64,000 nt of DNA from assembly GCF_001640805.2 (NCBI RefSeq), contig NC_066844.1, positions 15,181,543 through 15,245,542 on the forward strand, read 5' to 3'. The translations under genes were made by a program, and so were the position numbers. This DNA comes from Lates calcarifer. Taxonomy: Eukaryota > Chordata > Actinopteri > Centropomidae. This document shows, one piece after another, positions 36,933 to 54,209 of the stretch. How positions within the stretch are numbered: position 1 is the stretch's first letter; every line of letters starts with the position of its first letter. The notes beneath the pieces are model-generated. The model searched no databases and was not told the DNA's origin. It was given only the letters and a program-made list of their open reading frames with translations.

Positions 36933-38001
36933 GGTGCTGTGAGACAGAGACCTGGTAGTACCTGTATGAACAGAGAGAAGATGACAGTGTGGTTAATAAC
37001 TGATGATCAAATATAGTGTGTGTGCTGCTGTGGTTCTTCCTCTTTCTCTGTTTGTCTGCGTCTATCACATACACTCATAAATACACACACATACAAACAC
37101 GTGCACATACGAACGACGAACGCTCGCGCGCGCGCACGCACTCAAATTCACGTACACGCATTATGCTTCGTAAGAGGACGAGCTCGCAGGGCCCAAATTG
37201 CTCAAAATACTTTTTCATGTTACTATCGACCGCCGTCATTTCACGCCTTCGCACATAAGCGTCTAACACGAAGAAGTTATAAAATTAGAAGAGCTGAATG
37301 GTACAAACCTAAAGTACAGATATATATCTTTGAATGTTTAAGAGCAACGATATTTACCGTCAGTGAATGGCGTCCATGATGGAAAAAACCATCATGAGGA
37401 CAGAGGGGTGTGAAATACAGTCAAATATAACTGCCGCCTATTTTCGACACAGAAATAAGTTTGATAACAGGATTTGAATAGAGCAACAAAACAAAAAATA
37501 AACGAGAAGTTCGAATCTAACATCTATCAAAACAAACTTTGCAAGTTGTGATTAAATACATCTGGTGCTAGAGTAGTATCGTCGGAACAAACCATATTGT
37601 GGGAAGCTGCAATAGAATAAATATAATGGCGCCAAACCGGTAATTCAGCACTGAAACCTGGTCACATACATGTAACAATGTTGGTGTAATGTCTTTTATT
37701 CGACAACAGGTTAGTAATTTCAAAGTGATTGGTAAAGCAACGATCGCTGGGCGATGTTGTCTCCTGTTCACAGAACAGAATGGATCCATCGTAGGGTGTG
37801 CTTGTTTTACAGAAAATATCGTCCACCTGGGCGGAGTGATAAGCGCAAAGAGAAGTACTTGCGGTGCGTGGAGGGGCACGCTTCCTCCGACGAAGAGTTA
37901 AATATAAAACGAGCACACCCTATCTGTACTCGACGATGTAGGATTTACGGAAGAGGAGTCCCAGGCGTGGCTGAGGAACTTCCGTCTTCTATAGCACAAA
38001 A
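36933..38001. promoter_or_regulatory. Head-to-head tada3 / arpc4 promoter region
   Basis: Only 1069 bases separate the two start codons, which point away from each other; TADA3 and ARPC4 have the same divergent arrangement in human. No TATA box is placed convincingly for either gene. There is a CpG-containing stretch with a GCGCGCGCGCACGC motif near 37126-37140 that resembles an NRF1-type site. A short perfect stem (CCATGATGG, A-run, CCATCATGG) lies at about 37373-37396. The region must also hold both 5' leaders. The open frames here (for example 37020-37379 and 37662-37916) do not resemble proteins. Confidence 0.6.
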
Positions 38002-40161
38002 ATGGTAAGTCTCCTGCACTAAATCTGTAAAATATTTTGTTATTCAGCCTTTTACCTCCGCTAACTATTGCTACATTCATAGCGAGGTGAGCTAGCTAGC
38101 TCGGTGTTTCTCCTAGTCGGGGTTTCGTGTCGCCTGCAGTGAAATGAGAGGACGGGCATCCTTGACAGGGTTAGCAGAAACTAAAGTGATTGAGCTGAGC
38201 TGTCTTTTTCCTCTCGGCCCCTTTTCTCCTGGTTACTGTGACTGGTAACCGTCCGAAAGCTCTGTTATTAGACGGTGGGATAGTTGTGCACATATCTTTT
38301 GCATAGACAGAATGATAATGAAGCTACACGTTAATAATTTGGATGAGCTGCAATCTCGGTCAGCTGAAAGCACCCCGTCCACTAACATTAATTTCCGCTT
38401 TAACAAACATTATATACATGTAACATGCATTGTTTTAATACACGTTTTACTGCCAAAATGGGTATTCAGTGGCTCCATTTAAAATAAATAAGTAAGGAAG
38501 GCGTCAGAGTGTAATCGGGCTATTACAAGCTTATAATCATTGCATCTTTGCACATAGCTCATATTGGTTCCTGATCACATCTGATCTCATATGCTGAGCT
38601 TGCGGGTTGAGTCACACCCTTTAGAATGAGAGGTTTATTTTGCATGTACCCTGATCTGAATAACAAACAAGATCTTGTTCAACTTCTCCACAGACAGCGA
38701 CTCTGCGCCCCTACTTAAACGCTGTGAGGGCCACCCTGCAGGCGGCCCTCTGCCTGGAGAACTTCTCCTCTCAGGTGGTGGAGCGTCACAACAAGCCAGA
38801 GGTGGAAGTTAGGTATGTTAAACAGTGTGTGGTTGGAGAATTAGCAGCCTTGCTGGCTGTCCCCCTCCCTTTCCAATGCTTCATCCTGTTTCTTGTACCC
38901 TTAAGCTGTTTGTAGTTCATCTGCTGCTGTCACACAAGTATAGACTTGTGCAAACTTGCATAGGAAAATCTGGGAGGGAAAAATGACACAAGCATGGGCA
39001 AGGCTGTAAAATGAACCGGGGACTTGCTGCAGCCTGTATGCAGGTGTCCCCCCTATAGAATGAGGGGATTAGGAGTTTTTCAATAAGTCACTATAACCTC
39101 TAAGGTTCTGTGTAGAGTCATGCAGTGTTATGCACAGTTATGATTTTTAATATCTGTAAAACACAGTAGTTTAAAGCTGAGCTGGGCCTGTTTTATTTGT
39201 AATGGATGTATTTTGCTGTTGTTACAGGAGCAGCAAGGAGCTGCTACTGCAGCCTGTGGTGATCAGCCGTAATGACAAGGAGAAGGTTCTCATTGAGGGA
39301 TCCATCAACTCTGTCAGAGTCAGCATTGCTGTCAAACAGGTGATTAAAACCAGCAGAATTTTTGTGGTTATGTGTTTATTTGTTATGAGCTATTCACATG
39401 TACTATGTTTCCCTCGCATTCTAATATGCATTACAACTTCTGTTCTGACTGGCCGCAGGCTGATGAGATTGAGAAGATCCTTTGCCACAAGTTCATGCGC
39501 TTCATGATGATGAGAGCTGAGAACTTCTTCATTCTGAGGAGGAAACCGGTAGAGGTAAAAGACAGAGCGGGGGAGGGGCAGTCTGGGTTGTACATCATAG
39601 CATGACAAAGTGAGTGACAGAAGAGGAATCAATAAACAGTAAATGGGAAGAATAAAAATAAAACAAGGAAGACAGAACTTTATAAATGGCTCATATCGTA
39701 ATGCTATTACAGTATACAAATATAAAACATTACAGTAAATATAATGGACAGTTTTTTGTTTGGTTTTTCTGTCATATTTCTAACATGTTGACCAGCCTTG
39801 CCCACTCACTTCTTCCTTGCTTCCTCTCTTGCACTGTTCTTTCAGGGATATGATATTAGTTTCTTGATTACCAACTTCCACACGGAGCAGATGTACAAAC
39901 ACAAGCTGGTGGACTTTGTCATCCACTTCATGGAGGAGATCGACAAGGAGATCAGCGAGATGAAATTGTCTGTTAACGCCAGGGCCCGTATCGTTGCTGA
40001 GGAATTCCTCAAGAACGTAAGAAACTTGTTCTCTGCCCTGCAGAGTCATTGCTGTGATTTAAAAAATGTATTGTAATGTAATATTGTAATGTATGTACGT
40101 TTTCTTCATTATAAAGAAAAAAAAGAGAAATGCTGACTCACTTTATTCTCTACAGTTCTGA
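38002..40161 (+). CDS. arpc4: Actin-related protein 2/3 complex subunit 4 (p20), complete
   Basis: Six coding exons: 38002-38004 (only the ATG), 38694-38812, 39228-39339, 39459-39554, 39846-40016 and 40156-40161 (TTC plus the TGA stop). They total 507 nt and encode 168 residues, the same length as human ARPC4. The protein begins [17 protein letters not shown], includes [19 protein letters not shown] and ends EEFLKNF. ARPC4 and ARPC2 form the core that holds Arp2 and Arp3 together and contacts the mother actin filament in branched nucleation. The first and last coding exons are tiny (one codon; one codon plus stop), so gene predictors may drop or misplace them. The initiator ATG lies directly at a GTAAGT donor. 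Confidence 0.97.
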
Positions 40162-40667
40162 TGACAGTGTTTGTCCATGGTCCCACACAAACCGGGGAAC
40201 GCTCCCAAGGACCAATCAGCACAGGAGTGGAGAAGTAAACAGCCAATCAGCGAGGAGATGAGAGGAACATGACCAATCTGGCGATGACATCCGTCGTGCC
40301 CGTCTTGAGTATTTCCCTGTACTCATGAATATCAATGATTGTATATAATGAAATATTTACCAGTTTCATTTTCAGCCACTTAGAACAAATCCCCAAACAA
40401 AGGCGGGTCCTTAAAGTATTACTTAAGTTGATAGCCATGAGTACAGGGGTATTGAGAACGTTCCATTGCAAATAAAAGGGCCAGGTTTTTGTATTTTGTG
40501 TATGTGAGTCTGTATGTTCTGTTACCATTATTTCAAACTAAATTTCCAAATTTCTCTGTTCAGGAAACCCATGTTTGAGGAAAGTAGTCTGTGTGGTATT
40601 TAATCACATGGAGTAAGAGCTGTCTGTAAAGAAGCCACCAATCCCACATATGAAAATTATCAAAGAA

Positions 40668-40673
40668 AATAAA
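40668..40673 (+). terminator. arpc4: Candidate arpc4 poly(A) signal
   Basis: AATAAA about 510 bases after the arpc4 stop, followed by a T-rich stretch. An earlier AATAAA near 40471 is an alternative. Confidence 0.55.
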
Positions 40674-40679
40674 ATTCAC

Positions 40680-41770
40680 TTGTTTATACCTTTTTTGTTC
40701 CTATTGAAATACTCTCTGTCATTCATGGTGAGTGTGTGTGCTGCGACCAGACCTATAAATGTGTTTGTTCTGCCCCTGAGGAAGTTGTTTTTAGTCAGCT
40801 CTTTGGCCACATCTCGCCTTATATGTAGTTTCATTGTTATTTCAGCTGTGAGGAAGGGGAAGTAATACCTTGAAGTCGCAGACAGTGTGTGAGCCATATA
40901 CTGTATGTATATAACTATTCACATTTACAACTTAATCCAAACTATTTAACTGTACCTTATAGTTTCAGAGAAGAAAGTGGCAGTTTCAAAATAAGACTTA
41001 ATTCTTTTTAAATTCACTTTTCCTCAGGACTGTATGTTAGGCATGCAGTGCTTTCCTGTATTCAGATACAAACCTCCCACTCTGGGCCTTTAGTGCTACA
41101 GGCAAACTGCACTGAAGCAGTACTGGTTGAAGAACTGTTATTATTTAACCACTATGACTTATCAGCCATGTCAGGGATTCACATTTACATTATGAAAATG
41201 TCAAGACAGACTGATAATAGATAATGTTATCTCCTGAACACTCCTGTCACACCCTGCCATCACAGCTCACTTGATTGAATTATGATCATGCTACATCCAG
41301 TCTCTCATTTCCGAGGATCCACAGCAGACAGAAATACAAAATAGACTCTTCGGTTCACCATCAGCTGGCATCTCCTAATTTAAACAATACATCTAACCAG
41401 CATCCTTCACATGTTCTCAGTAAATAAAAGAGGTGAAACATAAGTTCATCCATCCATTATCTCTTCAGCTTATTCTTAAGGGTTGTGGGAGGCTGGGGCC
41501 AAGCTGACATTGGTGAGAGCGGTACCATCGACAGATCACCAGTCCATCGCAGGGCCAAGATAGACGAAACACCATTCCCACTCACATTCATTCATAATTT
41601 ATAAATAATTTTAATAATTATAATAATATATAAAATAATTATATTTGATTTTTTTTTTTTTTCATTTTTACACCAAAAAAGAATATTTGCTGGGAATGTT
41701 AAGTTTTAACATCATCTGAAGTAAAGTCCAGAGGACAAGATAATGACAGGCTGGTTTATAAAAATAACAC
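40680..41770. other. Intergenic between convergent arpc4 and pfkfb4
   Basis: No exon is seen. The two genes converge here. The stretch holds a degenerate interspersed repeat (41445-41600) and A/T-rich sequence with TAATAATTATAAT clusters. Confidence 0.6.
41445..41600 (+). repeat. Degenerate teleost interspersed repeat
   Basis: Contains CATCCATCCATTATCTCTTC, TTAAGGGTTGTGGGAGGCTGG and AGTCCATCGCAGGGCCAAGA, followed by ATTCCCACTCACATTCATTC. This string of blocks recurs very often in fish genomes as the end of a retroelement-derived repeat. The exact family is not assigned. Confidence 0.6.
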
Positions 41771-41773
41771 ATC

Positions 41774-41779
41774 TTTATT
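41774..41779 (-). terminator. pfkfb4: Candidate distal poly(A) signal of pfkfb4
   Basis: TTTATT on the plus strand (AATAAA on the coding strand) about 920 bases beyond the distal alternative stop codon at 42697-42699. It would serve transcripts ending in the distal last exon. Confidence 0.45.
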
Positions 41780-42641
41780 ATAGTGAAGTTGGGCGAGTTT
41801 TCATTTCATTAGAGGTCAGCGTGTAGAATCATCATTTACATCATATCTGTTTGAGGTGAGATCGTATATTTGCTGTAGACCACACAGCTAAAGATTTTTT
41901 ATATTACTCATCATCATATAAAATTTAAAATTGAGGAGACTGTTTGTTTTTGCCATAGAAAACCTGTTAATAAAGACCTAGTTCATTCATTCATTAAATC
42001 AGCACATTGTCAAATAAAAGTAAGCTTCATAGTATTTTCTGAGCAGGTTTGTAACCTTTAAATTGCACATCATCAATGAAGACATCCTTCACATGACACA
42101 ATGATTGCACAATACAGTAACACATCAAACATGTAGCAGGAAGTCACGTCATCATTTGATGAAACCACAGGATTAATACTTAAAAATATATTGCAGTAAT
42201 TTTCAGTGTTAATTCTACTTCTGCACAACACACTGAGACAGTACTGAGTATAGTAACAAACAAGAATCTGCTGTGACCCAAGTGTTTAAAACCCTCACTG
42301 TGCAATACAACAGTTTGATTCATAATCTGGACCAAGCTACGCTGAGTGCCACACCATGTGGCTTTCAAATATGAACACTGACACCTAAACACTCACCTTG
42401 TGTTCAGGTTCCTTCAAATCCCTTCAAAAGGGGATGGACATAAGGATGTGTGAACGTGTGTGTGTGTGTGTGCGTGTGTGTGGCATGAGGTGGAGGAGGC
42501 AGCACGTCACCCAGATGGTCACCACTGTGAGCAGGATGTGCAGATAGGAAACGGTGAAAAAAAAACACACACAAGAGTCCATCACAAGGGAGAAAGAGAC
42601 AGATAGAGGACAAGAGGTCCAACCTCCTCCTCAGTGGACTC

Positions 42642-42687
42642 CAGCAGCAGCAGCAGCAGCAGCAGTAGTGGCGGCGGCGGCGGCGGC
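42642..42687 (-). repeat. Triplet repeats just after the distal pfkfb4 stop
   Basis: Plus strand: eight CAG units (42642-42665), a short spacer, then six GGC units (42670-42687). In the mRNA these read as GCC then CUG repeats starting within about 10 bases of the UGA at 42699-42697. The frame after that UGA stays open for 21 codons, mostly alanine, before a second UGA (42633-42631); this follows naturally from triplet repeats. Confidence 0.85.
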
Positions 42688-42696
42688 AGCAGGGTG

Positions 42697-42756
42697 TCAG
42701 AGGTGAGGAGGGACGGTCTGCAGGGCGTCTTCAGTTGTACGATGGATGTTCACATT
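42697..42756 (-). CDS. pfkfb4: Alternative distal last coding exon of pfkfb4
   Basis: Directly after a strong acceptor (TTCCTCTTTCCAG) there are 20 codons in phase 0, NVNIHRTTEDALQTVPPHL then TGA. The regular last exon at 44413-44472 has exactly the same length and phase and reads NVEVSRMSEEALLTVPAHQ then TGA. Ten of 19 residues match. Mammalian PFKFB4 and PFKFB1 end in the same motif (ENVD/QNVD..EEAL.TVPAH). The upstream exon 45363-45299 can therefore splice to either. This is a duplicated terminal exon 1.7 kb further downstream with its own plausible poly(A) signal. It may give an isoform with a different C-terminal tail; expression is unproven. Confidence 0.8.
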   Translation of the reverse strand, partial: NVNIHRTTEDALQTVPPHL

Positions 42757-43672
42757 CTGGAAAGAGGAACGCAATAGTGTCAGATCCCTTTTGTATGCAT
42801 AACTGTGATTTAGTTGGCACAGATTCAACAGTCATACCAAGGTGGGAGGTTGCATGTTAATCCCCTATTCACTGTTTACTGCTAACTGTGATTGGTGCTC
42901 CTGGAAGTCAGTGTACCTTAGTGTCTCTGGCATGCGTGCCATGGTTTCGGGACCACTCTCCACAACATTAAGTTTTCAGTTTTCTTACTGATGCACCTAC
43001 TGTGACCCACACATGACTTTGAGCCTTGGTAGTCTCATGCTGTCTCAAAGTTTATCAAACCACAGATCTGAACTGCCAACTGGCATTCAACATCCACCTT
43101 TGTAGCATCACTTTTAAAAGTAGTTAATCATTAAAACACTTTTTAATGGGTTTATTTTGCTGACACCATGTTTATAACAGAAATTCTTAATATTTTTTGA
43201 ATATTGCAAATATCATTTTTACTTCTAAGAAAATGATTTGAAAGTGCCAGTGTTATAACAAGTGACCATTTTGTAATCCTGCATACTCTAGGCTGAAAGA
43301 AATCTGTGTGTGACACAGTGAGTGTTTTGTTCAAGCTGATGAATAGCAGCATTTTCTTATGCACCCCAGTGGAGTCTTTGCATATGAATGAATGGTTTGC
43401 ACAGCAAAGTAGCAAGCAGGAAGGACACTGCACTGAACATCTCATCTGTAGATAGTAGAGATAGGAAGGAAATGACGACACTTGTTTGATCTCCGAATAG
43501 CATGAGTAAGAATTATGCAGCTCTGCGGTCTAGACATGTTTCATATTAGGATTTAACTTCGCACTAACATACATGACCAAAGATCCTGACTTTCAGATGG
43601 CTTTTATGCCAAGCTTTCTAAAATGAAGCACAAGAAGAGTGTGGTAAGGATACATGACATGGTTGAGTGGAG

Positions 43673-43678
43673 TTTATT
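43673..43678 (-). terminator. pfkfb4: Candidate proximal poly(A) signal of pfkfb4
   Basis: TTTATT on the plus strand (AATAAA on the coding strand) about 740 bases after the stop of the regular last exon (44413-44415) and upstream of the alternative exon. Each terminal exon thus has its own possible 3' end. Confidence 0.45.
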
Positions 43679-44412
43679 TAGAAACAGTAAACAGAAATAT
43701 CTTGCTCTTACTTCTGATCACTGATATGAATTTACTGTAATATCCTTCACATTGTTAAACAAAAAAAACAAAACAGTATTTCCAGGATCTTCATTAGACA
43801 GTGTTAGACATCCTAAATCTAAGGACAGCCTGTAGTAGAGGACATTTCATAAGAAACTAAACAGTTTCTGATTTGTTTATGTGCAAAATGGAAAAAAGCA
43901 CAACTTTGTGCAAATCTGTAAAACTAAGATTAGAGTTTTCTGACTCCTACCAACAGAAATATAGTGATGAGACACTGGTAGAAATGAACATTGTTAAATC
44001 AGACAAGAACACTGACAAAATAAACTACACATAATCACTGCTTAATGAAAAGGTGCTGGAGTTTCATTGCTTCACAGTTGGGATTACAACCACCGTTCAA
44101 AAACAAAAAAAACCCTTCATCGGCTTTTCATTCATTCTCCCAAAAATGGGAGAACTTGCACGACATAAGATCCATGTCATAGGAATCGTAATCAAAAATT
44201 AGAAACTGGATTCCAGTCAATTACCAACATCATCACGTCTTAAAATATATGTGGAGGAGAAACAGAAGACGAGAGTGGAGAGAAATTCAATCAAGGGAAG
44301 GTGGAGAAGAAAAATTTCTGAGTTTGGCAGGTACATTGTGCGTCAAAAGGGTACAGTGAGTAATGAAGGGTAAAGGAAGGAGGGATTGGGGAAGGGGTGA
44401 GGAGGCACTGCC

Positions 44413-50350
<5,938 letters not shown>

Positions 50351-50501
50351 TCCGTCTTGCGGTGAGGTGGAGGCAGCCGCGGCGGGAACACGGGGCCTTT
50401 TCCCGTGATGCTGCTCTGAAGGTGACCGGTGTTTCATCCGCGCTGCTCTGCGGGGATGGAGACGGTCCGGTCGCTCGGTGCCTCTCTCGGTGTGCCGATG
50501 T

Positions 50502-50507
50502 CACGTG
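50502..50507. promoter_or_regulatory. CACGTG motif upstream of pfkfb4 exon 1a
   Basis: A palindromic E-box, TCACGTGTTCC, lies about 150 bases upstream of the exon 1a start codon. It contains the RCGTG core bound by HIF factors, and mammalian PFKFB4 is hypoxia-induced. Similar ACGTG cores occur near exon 1b at 53905-53909 and 54013-54017. Short motifs like these occur by chance, so this is only suggestive. Confidence 0.35.
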
Positions 50508-50659
50508 TTCCGGGCTGGCCACAGTGGAATCCAACGGTCGGCCGTAATGATCGCAATACGGGCGCAACACGTAGTCTGCTTTACCGTAATTGACATAAGC
50601 TGTGCTCGCCCACAAAACACAATCTAATCTAAACGCACCAGGGCGCAAATACTTTTCTT

Positions 50660-53600
50660 CTTAGCTGTAGCTCTAACGTGGCAGGTATGGCAGTATTCAT
50701 GTATTTATTAAAATAGTGCTAGATGCTGAAGGAGGTGTTATCTTAGCACAATACTGATGTATTACCACCTTATGAAGTTGTTATAGCAAACATGTTTACA
50801 AACTGTTGCCTGTTTACATACCTAGAGTGGCAAATCAATGCTACAATCTAATAATATTTTTTCCTTTTAGCTCTGTTTTGGTTTTCACCAGCTCCTGAGA
50901 GAAATATCTGGTTCTTAAATGCTCCACTACATTTACCAGCTAGTCAGCTTTAGTGCAGGGAGTGTTATGGCTGAAAATAGGGATGGTGAGAGCAGTGAGG
51001 GTGAAGTGTTGACCGCAGTCTAGAGACACTAAAACTACAGAGCTGAGTGATAATTCTGTGGATTTTTCACTACAGGAGCAACCCCTCTCACATTACACAA
51101 AGGCTATCATTTCATCTGTTGTGGAACTTGTGCAGCTGTGAAAAACTCAGTTAGAAATTAATTTACTCACCAGTTTTAGGCCCATATACACCCGTGGCAA
51201 TCTAAACAGCCTACACTCAAAATGCATGAAACAAAAAACATGAAAAAGTTCACTGAACACACGTATTGCTTGATTTGGAAACTCCACATCACATCAAATC
51301 TTATTGCTTTGGTATTTTAAGTACACAGAGCAGAAAGAGATTACTTAATGGAAAAGTTTGGAATACCCAAGGGTGCTATGAGGGGGTCAAGCAGGTCAAA
51401 TAGGTCAAAGTGGTGAGATGGCCTTTCAGCATTAGTGAACTAGCCATAATAACTAAATAAAAAAATGTGTGTGTGTGTGTGTGTGCAGGGCCATTAGGTA
51501 ACCAGTTTTACCACATTTTGACTGTTGCTGCATTATGTTTGACCTCATCTTATTGCATTGGTTTTCCTCAGTAGTTGTGTAAGGCTCGACCCTGGGCTAA
51601 GCTTGCCTGTTTCATGGGATTGTGCTGGCAAAACATAATGTTAAGCTGCAAAATTAGAGGTAACCAGTGTTATTTTCACTTGAAGAGCAGTATCGTTGGC
51701 TTCAAAGTATTAGTCTGGGAGTCGATCCAGACTGGAAAGTCTCTTGTTGTTCCACAGCAATTTCATCTGCTCTGCAGGCCTCGTGGGGACTGAGGTCCTT
51801 GAATAAAACTCATAAACAACATAATGTAATAATCTTAACCGTGCAGTCCTTTTATGGTCTTCAGAGTTCCAAAGAAACAACTACGGGTCACTTTGTTTTG
51901 GAAAAGGAAGGCATGGGACTAAACACAACAACTTGTTGTGTGTGATGTGAACATATAGACAAAGATAAACAGTACTTTGAGTAATGATAAAATGAATGAT
52001 GGTTGAATTACATTTAGCTAGCTACTGCACTTTCAGGGTCCTGGTACTGTGCATGCTGGGTCACTGTCACAACTTCCTGGGACACTTGAATCAAATTAAG
52101 CCGGGGTTAATGTTATCTGTAAAACCTGTTCTTTTCCTACCATGACAAGTCCAAATATCCTCAGTGAAAAAATCATAAAAATAATGCTATCTGCACTTGG
52201 TACTGCAAGTTTTCACAGATAAAACCCAAAATCTAAGTGACAGAAAAATGTATATCTTAATCTTTTTTTTAAATGAGTATATTAAAGGTACTCAAAACAA
52301 CAAGCATATTGCATGGTGTTTCTTTAAACAACACCACACAAATCAATGGTTAACATTTTCTTGCTCACATTTTGAGAGGCTATCATTTTCCTCATGTTGC
52401 TGACAATAACCATCAGGTGGCAGCATTACTCTCTCTCTCTCTCTCTGTGTGTGAGTTGACTCAGGCTTGTGAAGTACCAGCACATGAAACACCTGTAATG
52501 CAACCTAGCTCACCAGCTCTGCAAGGAGTCCTTTATTTCTTCTATTTATAAAGCTTATAATCTATCAGCCACACAGAAATAAATCCTCACTGTACCAACA
52601 TATTGTAAAACTGCGTATTCCAGAGCTTTGCATTGCACAGGATTGCATTGCACAAGGTGTGATAAAGTGGTGCTGTTCATTTTCCAGTGAGCAAGCCTAT
52701 CTCTTCATCTGTTTATGTGTTCCTTTTGGACAATCTGACACGCTCATTATATTAAGCTTTAGAGTCAGTCTTGGTGGTGGAGCAACAGGGCCTGTGACCT
52801 AAATATGGTGAGATGGAGGTTCTCTAATTAAATAGTTCCTACTCTCTTGCTCAAATTCCCTGACTGCTAGTAGACTGTAATATATGTCAGGTTCATCAGG
52901 TCCACAAATAAATGGCACACTAACAAAAAGATATATTTTTAGCCCTTGGAGCTGAGTAAAATAAACATGCTGCAGTGCAGAATTTTGCTAGTCTCATACA
53001 AACTGTTACAGATGTTGTATATTATCAGCTCCTTACCAGTCATATATATTAAAGTGTTTTTTAAATCTTATCTGTGTGCAACTGGGTTAGACTATGAGAA
53101 AAGAGCAGCAGGTAGCTGTTCATATGTGCACTGTATGAAATATGTTTTCACAGGGGGTAAAGATGTCTTGTATACTGTACACTGAGTAATGAACAGGAAA
53201 CAGAGCTGCGCTCCTCCTCCTCTCAGCTGCTGCCAGCTCTGATTGCAACCTTCAGCCCGAACTAAACTGGACAAGTCACTTCCCAGTTTAGTATGTTAAC
53301 ATTACACTCGGCAGTAGAGCAGTAATCACCATGAGGACAGTCCGCTTCAGCTCGTGAACCACCACCGCTCAGTGTTCAACTAGACACAAATGTGTATGTG
53401 ATCGCAGCAGCTCTGCAGGAGCTGTACAATCACAAACACAACAAACAGCAATAAAACGCAAAGCATCGACCACTGCAACATCATCTCCATCATTATCGGT
53501 GTACGCAAAGTGAGAACCACAATCCCTTGAGAATAATCTCATAATAAAGCTGAGAGATCGGCTTCGGTCTGCAACGAAGCCATTTGGTTTGTTTTTATAA

Positions 53601-53890
53601 ATTTCGCCAGCAGTCTAAAAACATCCGCCTGGCTCCTCATCCTCTGTGTTAAAAGCACAGCTGCTGCTGTTCAGTACGAGGCTGGTGTCTCTAAAAAAGC
53701 CAGAGACTGTCGCCTGTTGTTGTTATGTAGGGTAAAGGTCTCGGTGACAGCGCCAACACACCGTCACCACATCGACTCTTGTTTACGTCTTGAATGGCTG
53801 CTCGACCTGCGCCTCGCTGCCCGACTCCCTTCTCTCTGTCACCCGATAAAAGATGCACGATTCAAACCTCCAGCCAGCACATATTGACCA
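50660..53890. other. Stretch between the two candidate pfkfb4 first exons
   Basis: No further coding exon is seen. The DNA is A/T-rich with a (TG)n run near 51466 and a (CT)n run near 52430. The part from about 53270 to 53890 becomes richer in CpG and probably belongs to the promoter of exon 1b. Confidence 0.5.
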
Positions 53891-53915
53891 AAGCCTTGAA
53901 AGCGACGTGTCTTAC

Positions 53916-53970
53916 CCGCTCTGCCCTGGTTATGTGAGAGCTTGGATCGGCTGGAGCAGCCTCTCATCAT
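53916..53970 (-). CDS. pfkfb4: Candidate alternative first coding exon (1b) of pfkfb4
   Basis: Reading on the minus strand from an ATG at 53970-53968 (a second ATG follows at once), the frame gives 18 codons, MMRGCSSRSKLSHNQGRA, plus one extra base before a GTAAGA donor at 53915. Phase 1 is exactly what exon 2 (48898-48782, starting TA TGT ATG ACC) needs. The joined product reads ...[14 protein letters not shown] with no frame break. PFKFB genes are known to use several promoters and first exons that swap short N-termini. The frame is also open further upstream (to 54159), so the exact start is uncertain. No protein match supports the N-terminal residues themselves. Confidence 0.5.
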
Positions 53971-54187
53971 GGGCGTCTGTCTGATGGAGCGCAGAGCCTG
54001 GCGGTACTGCGTACGTGCGTCCAACAGCAGCCTGCTGAGCGCTACACTGATGCTCACAGTACACACACCCACCGTGCGTATGTGGGACCTCAGGCCGGAA
54101 GGGAGGCTTTCTCCAATTCTGGATGTAATGAGGTGGCAGCCTACCTGCCCCCTGCACACTCCCTAGACCCCACCCACCCTTTGGTAG

Positions 54188-54204
54188 CCCCCCCCCCCCC
54201 CCCC
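54188..54204. repeat. Poly(C) run
   Basis: Seventeen C bases about 220 bp upstream of the candidate pfkfb4 exon 1b. Confidence 0.9.
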
Positions 54205-54209
54205 ACTGG

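Noticed and set aside
37020..37379. Open frames in the tada3/arpc4 promoter region
   Set aside because: Arg/His-rich translations of CpG and CA-rich DNA, with no splice context or similarity; the region is best explained as leader and promoter sequence.
53839..54159. The whole 106-codon open frame around pfkfb4 exon 1b as a separate gene
   Set aside because: Only its part up to the GTAAGA donor at 53915 makes sense as a first exon. The downstream residues belong to the intron and the upstream ones have no support.
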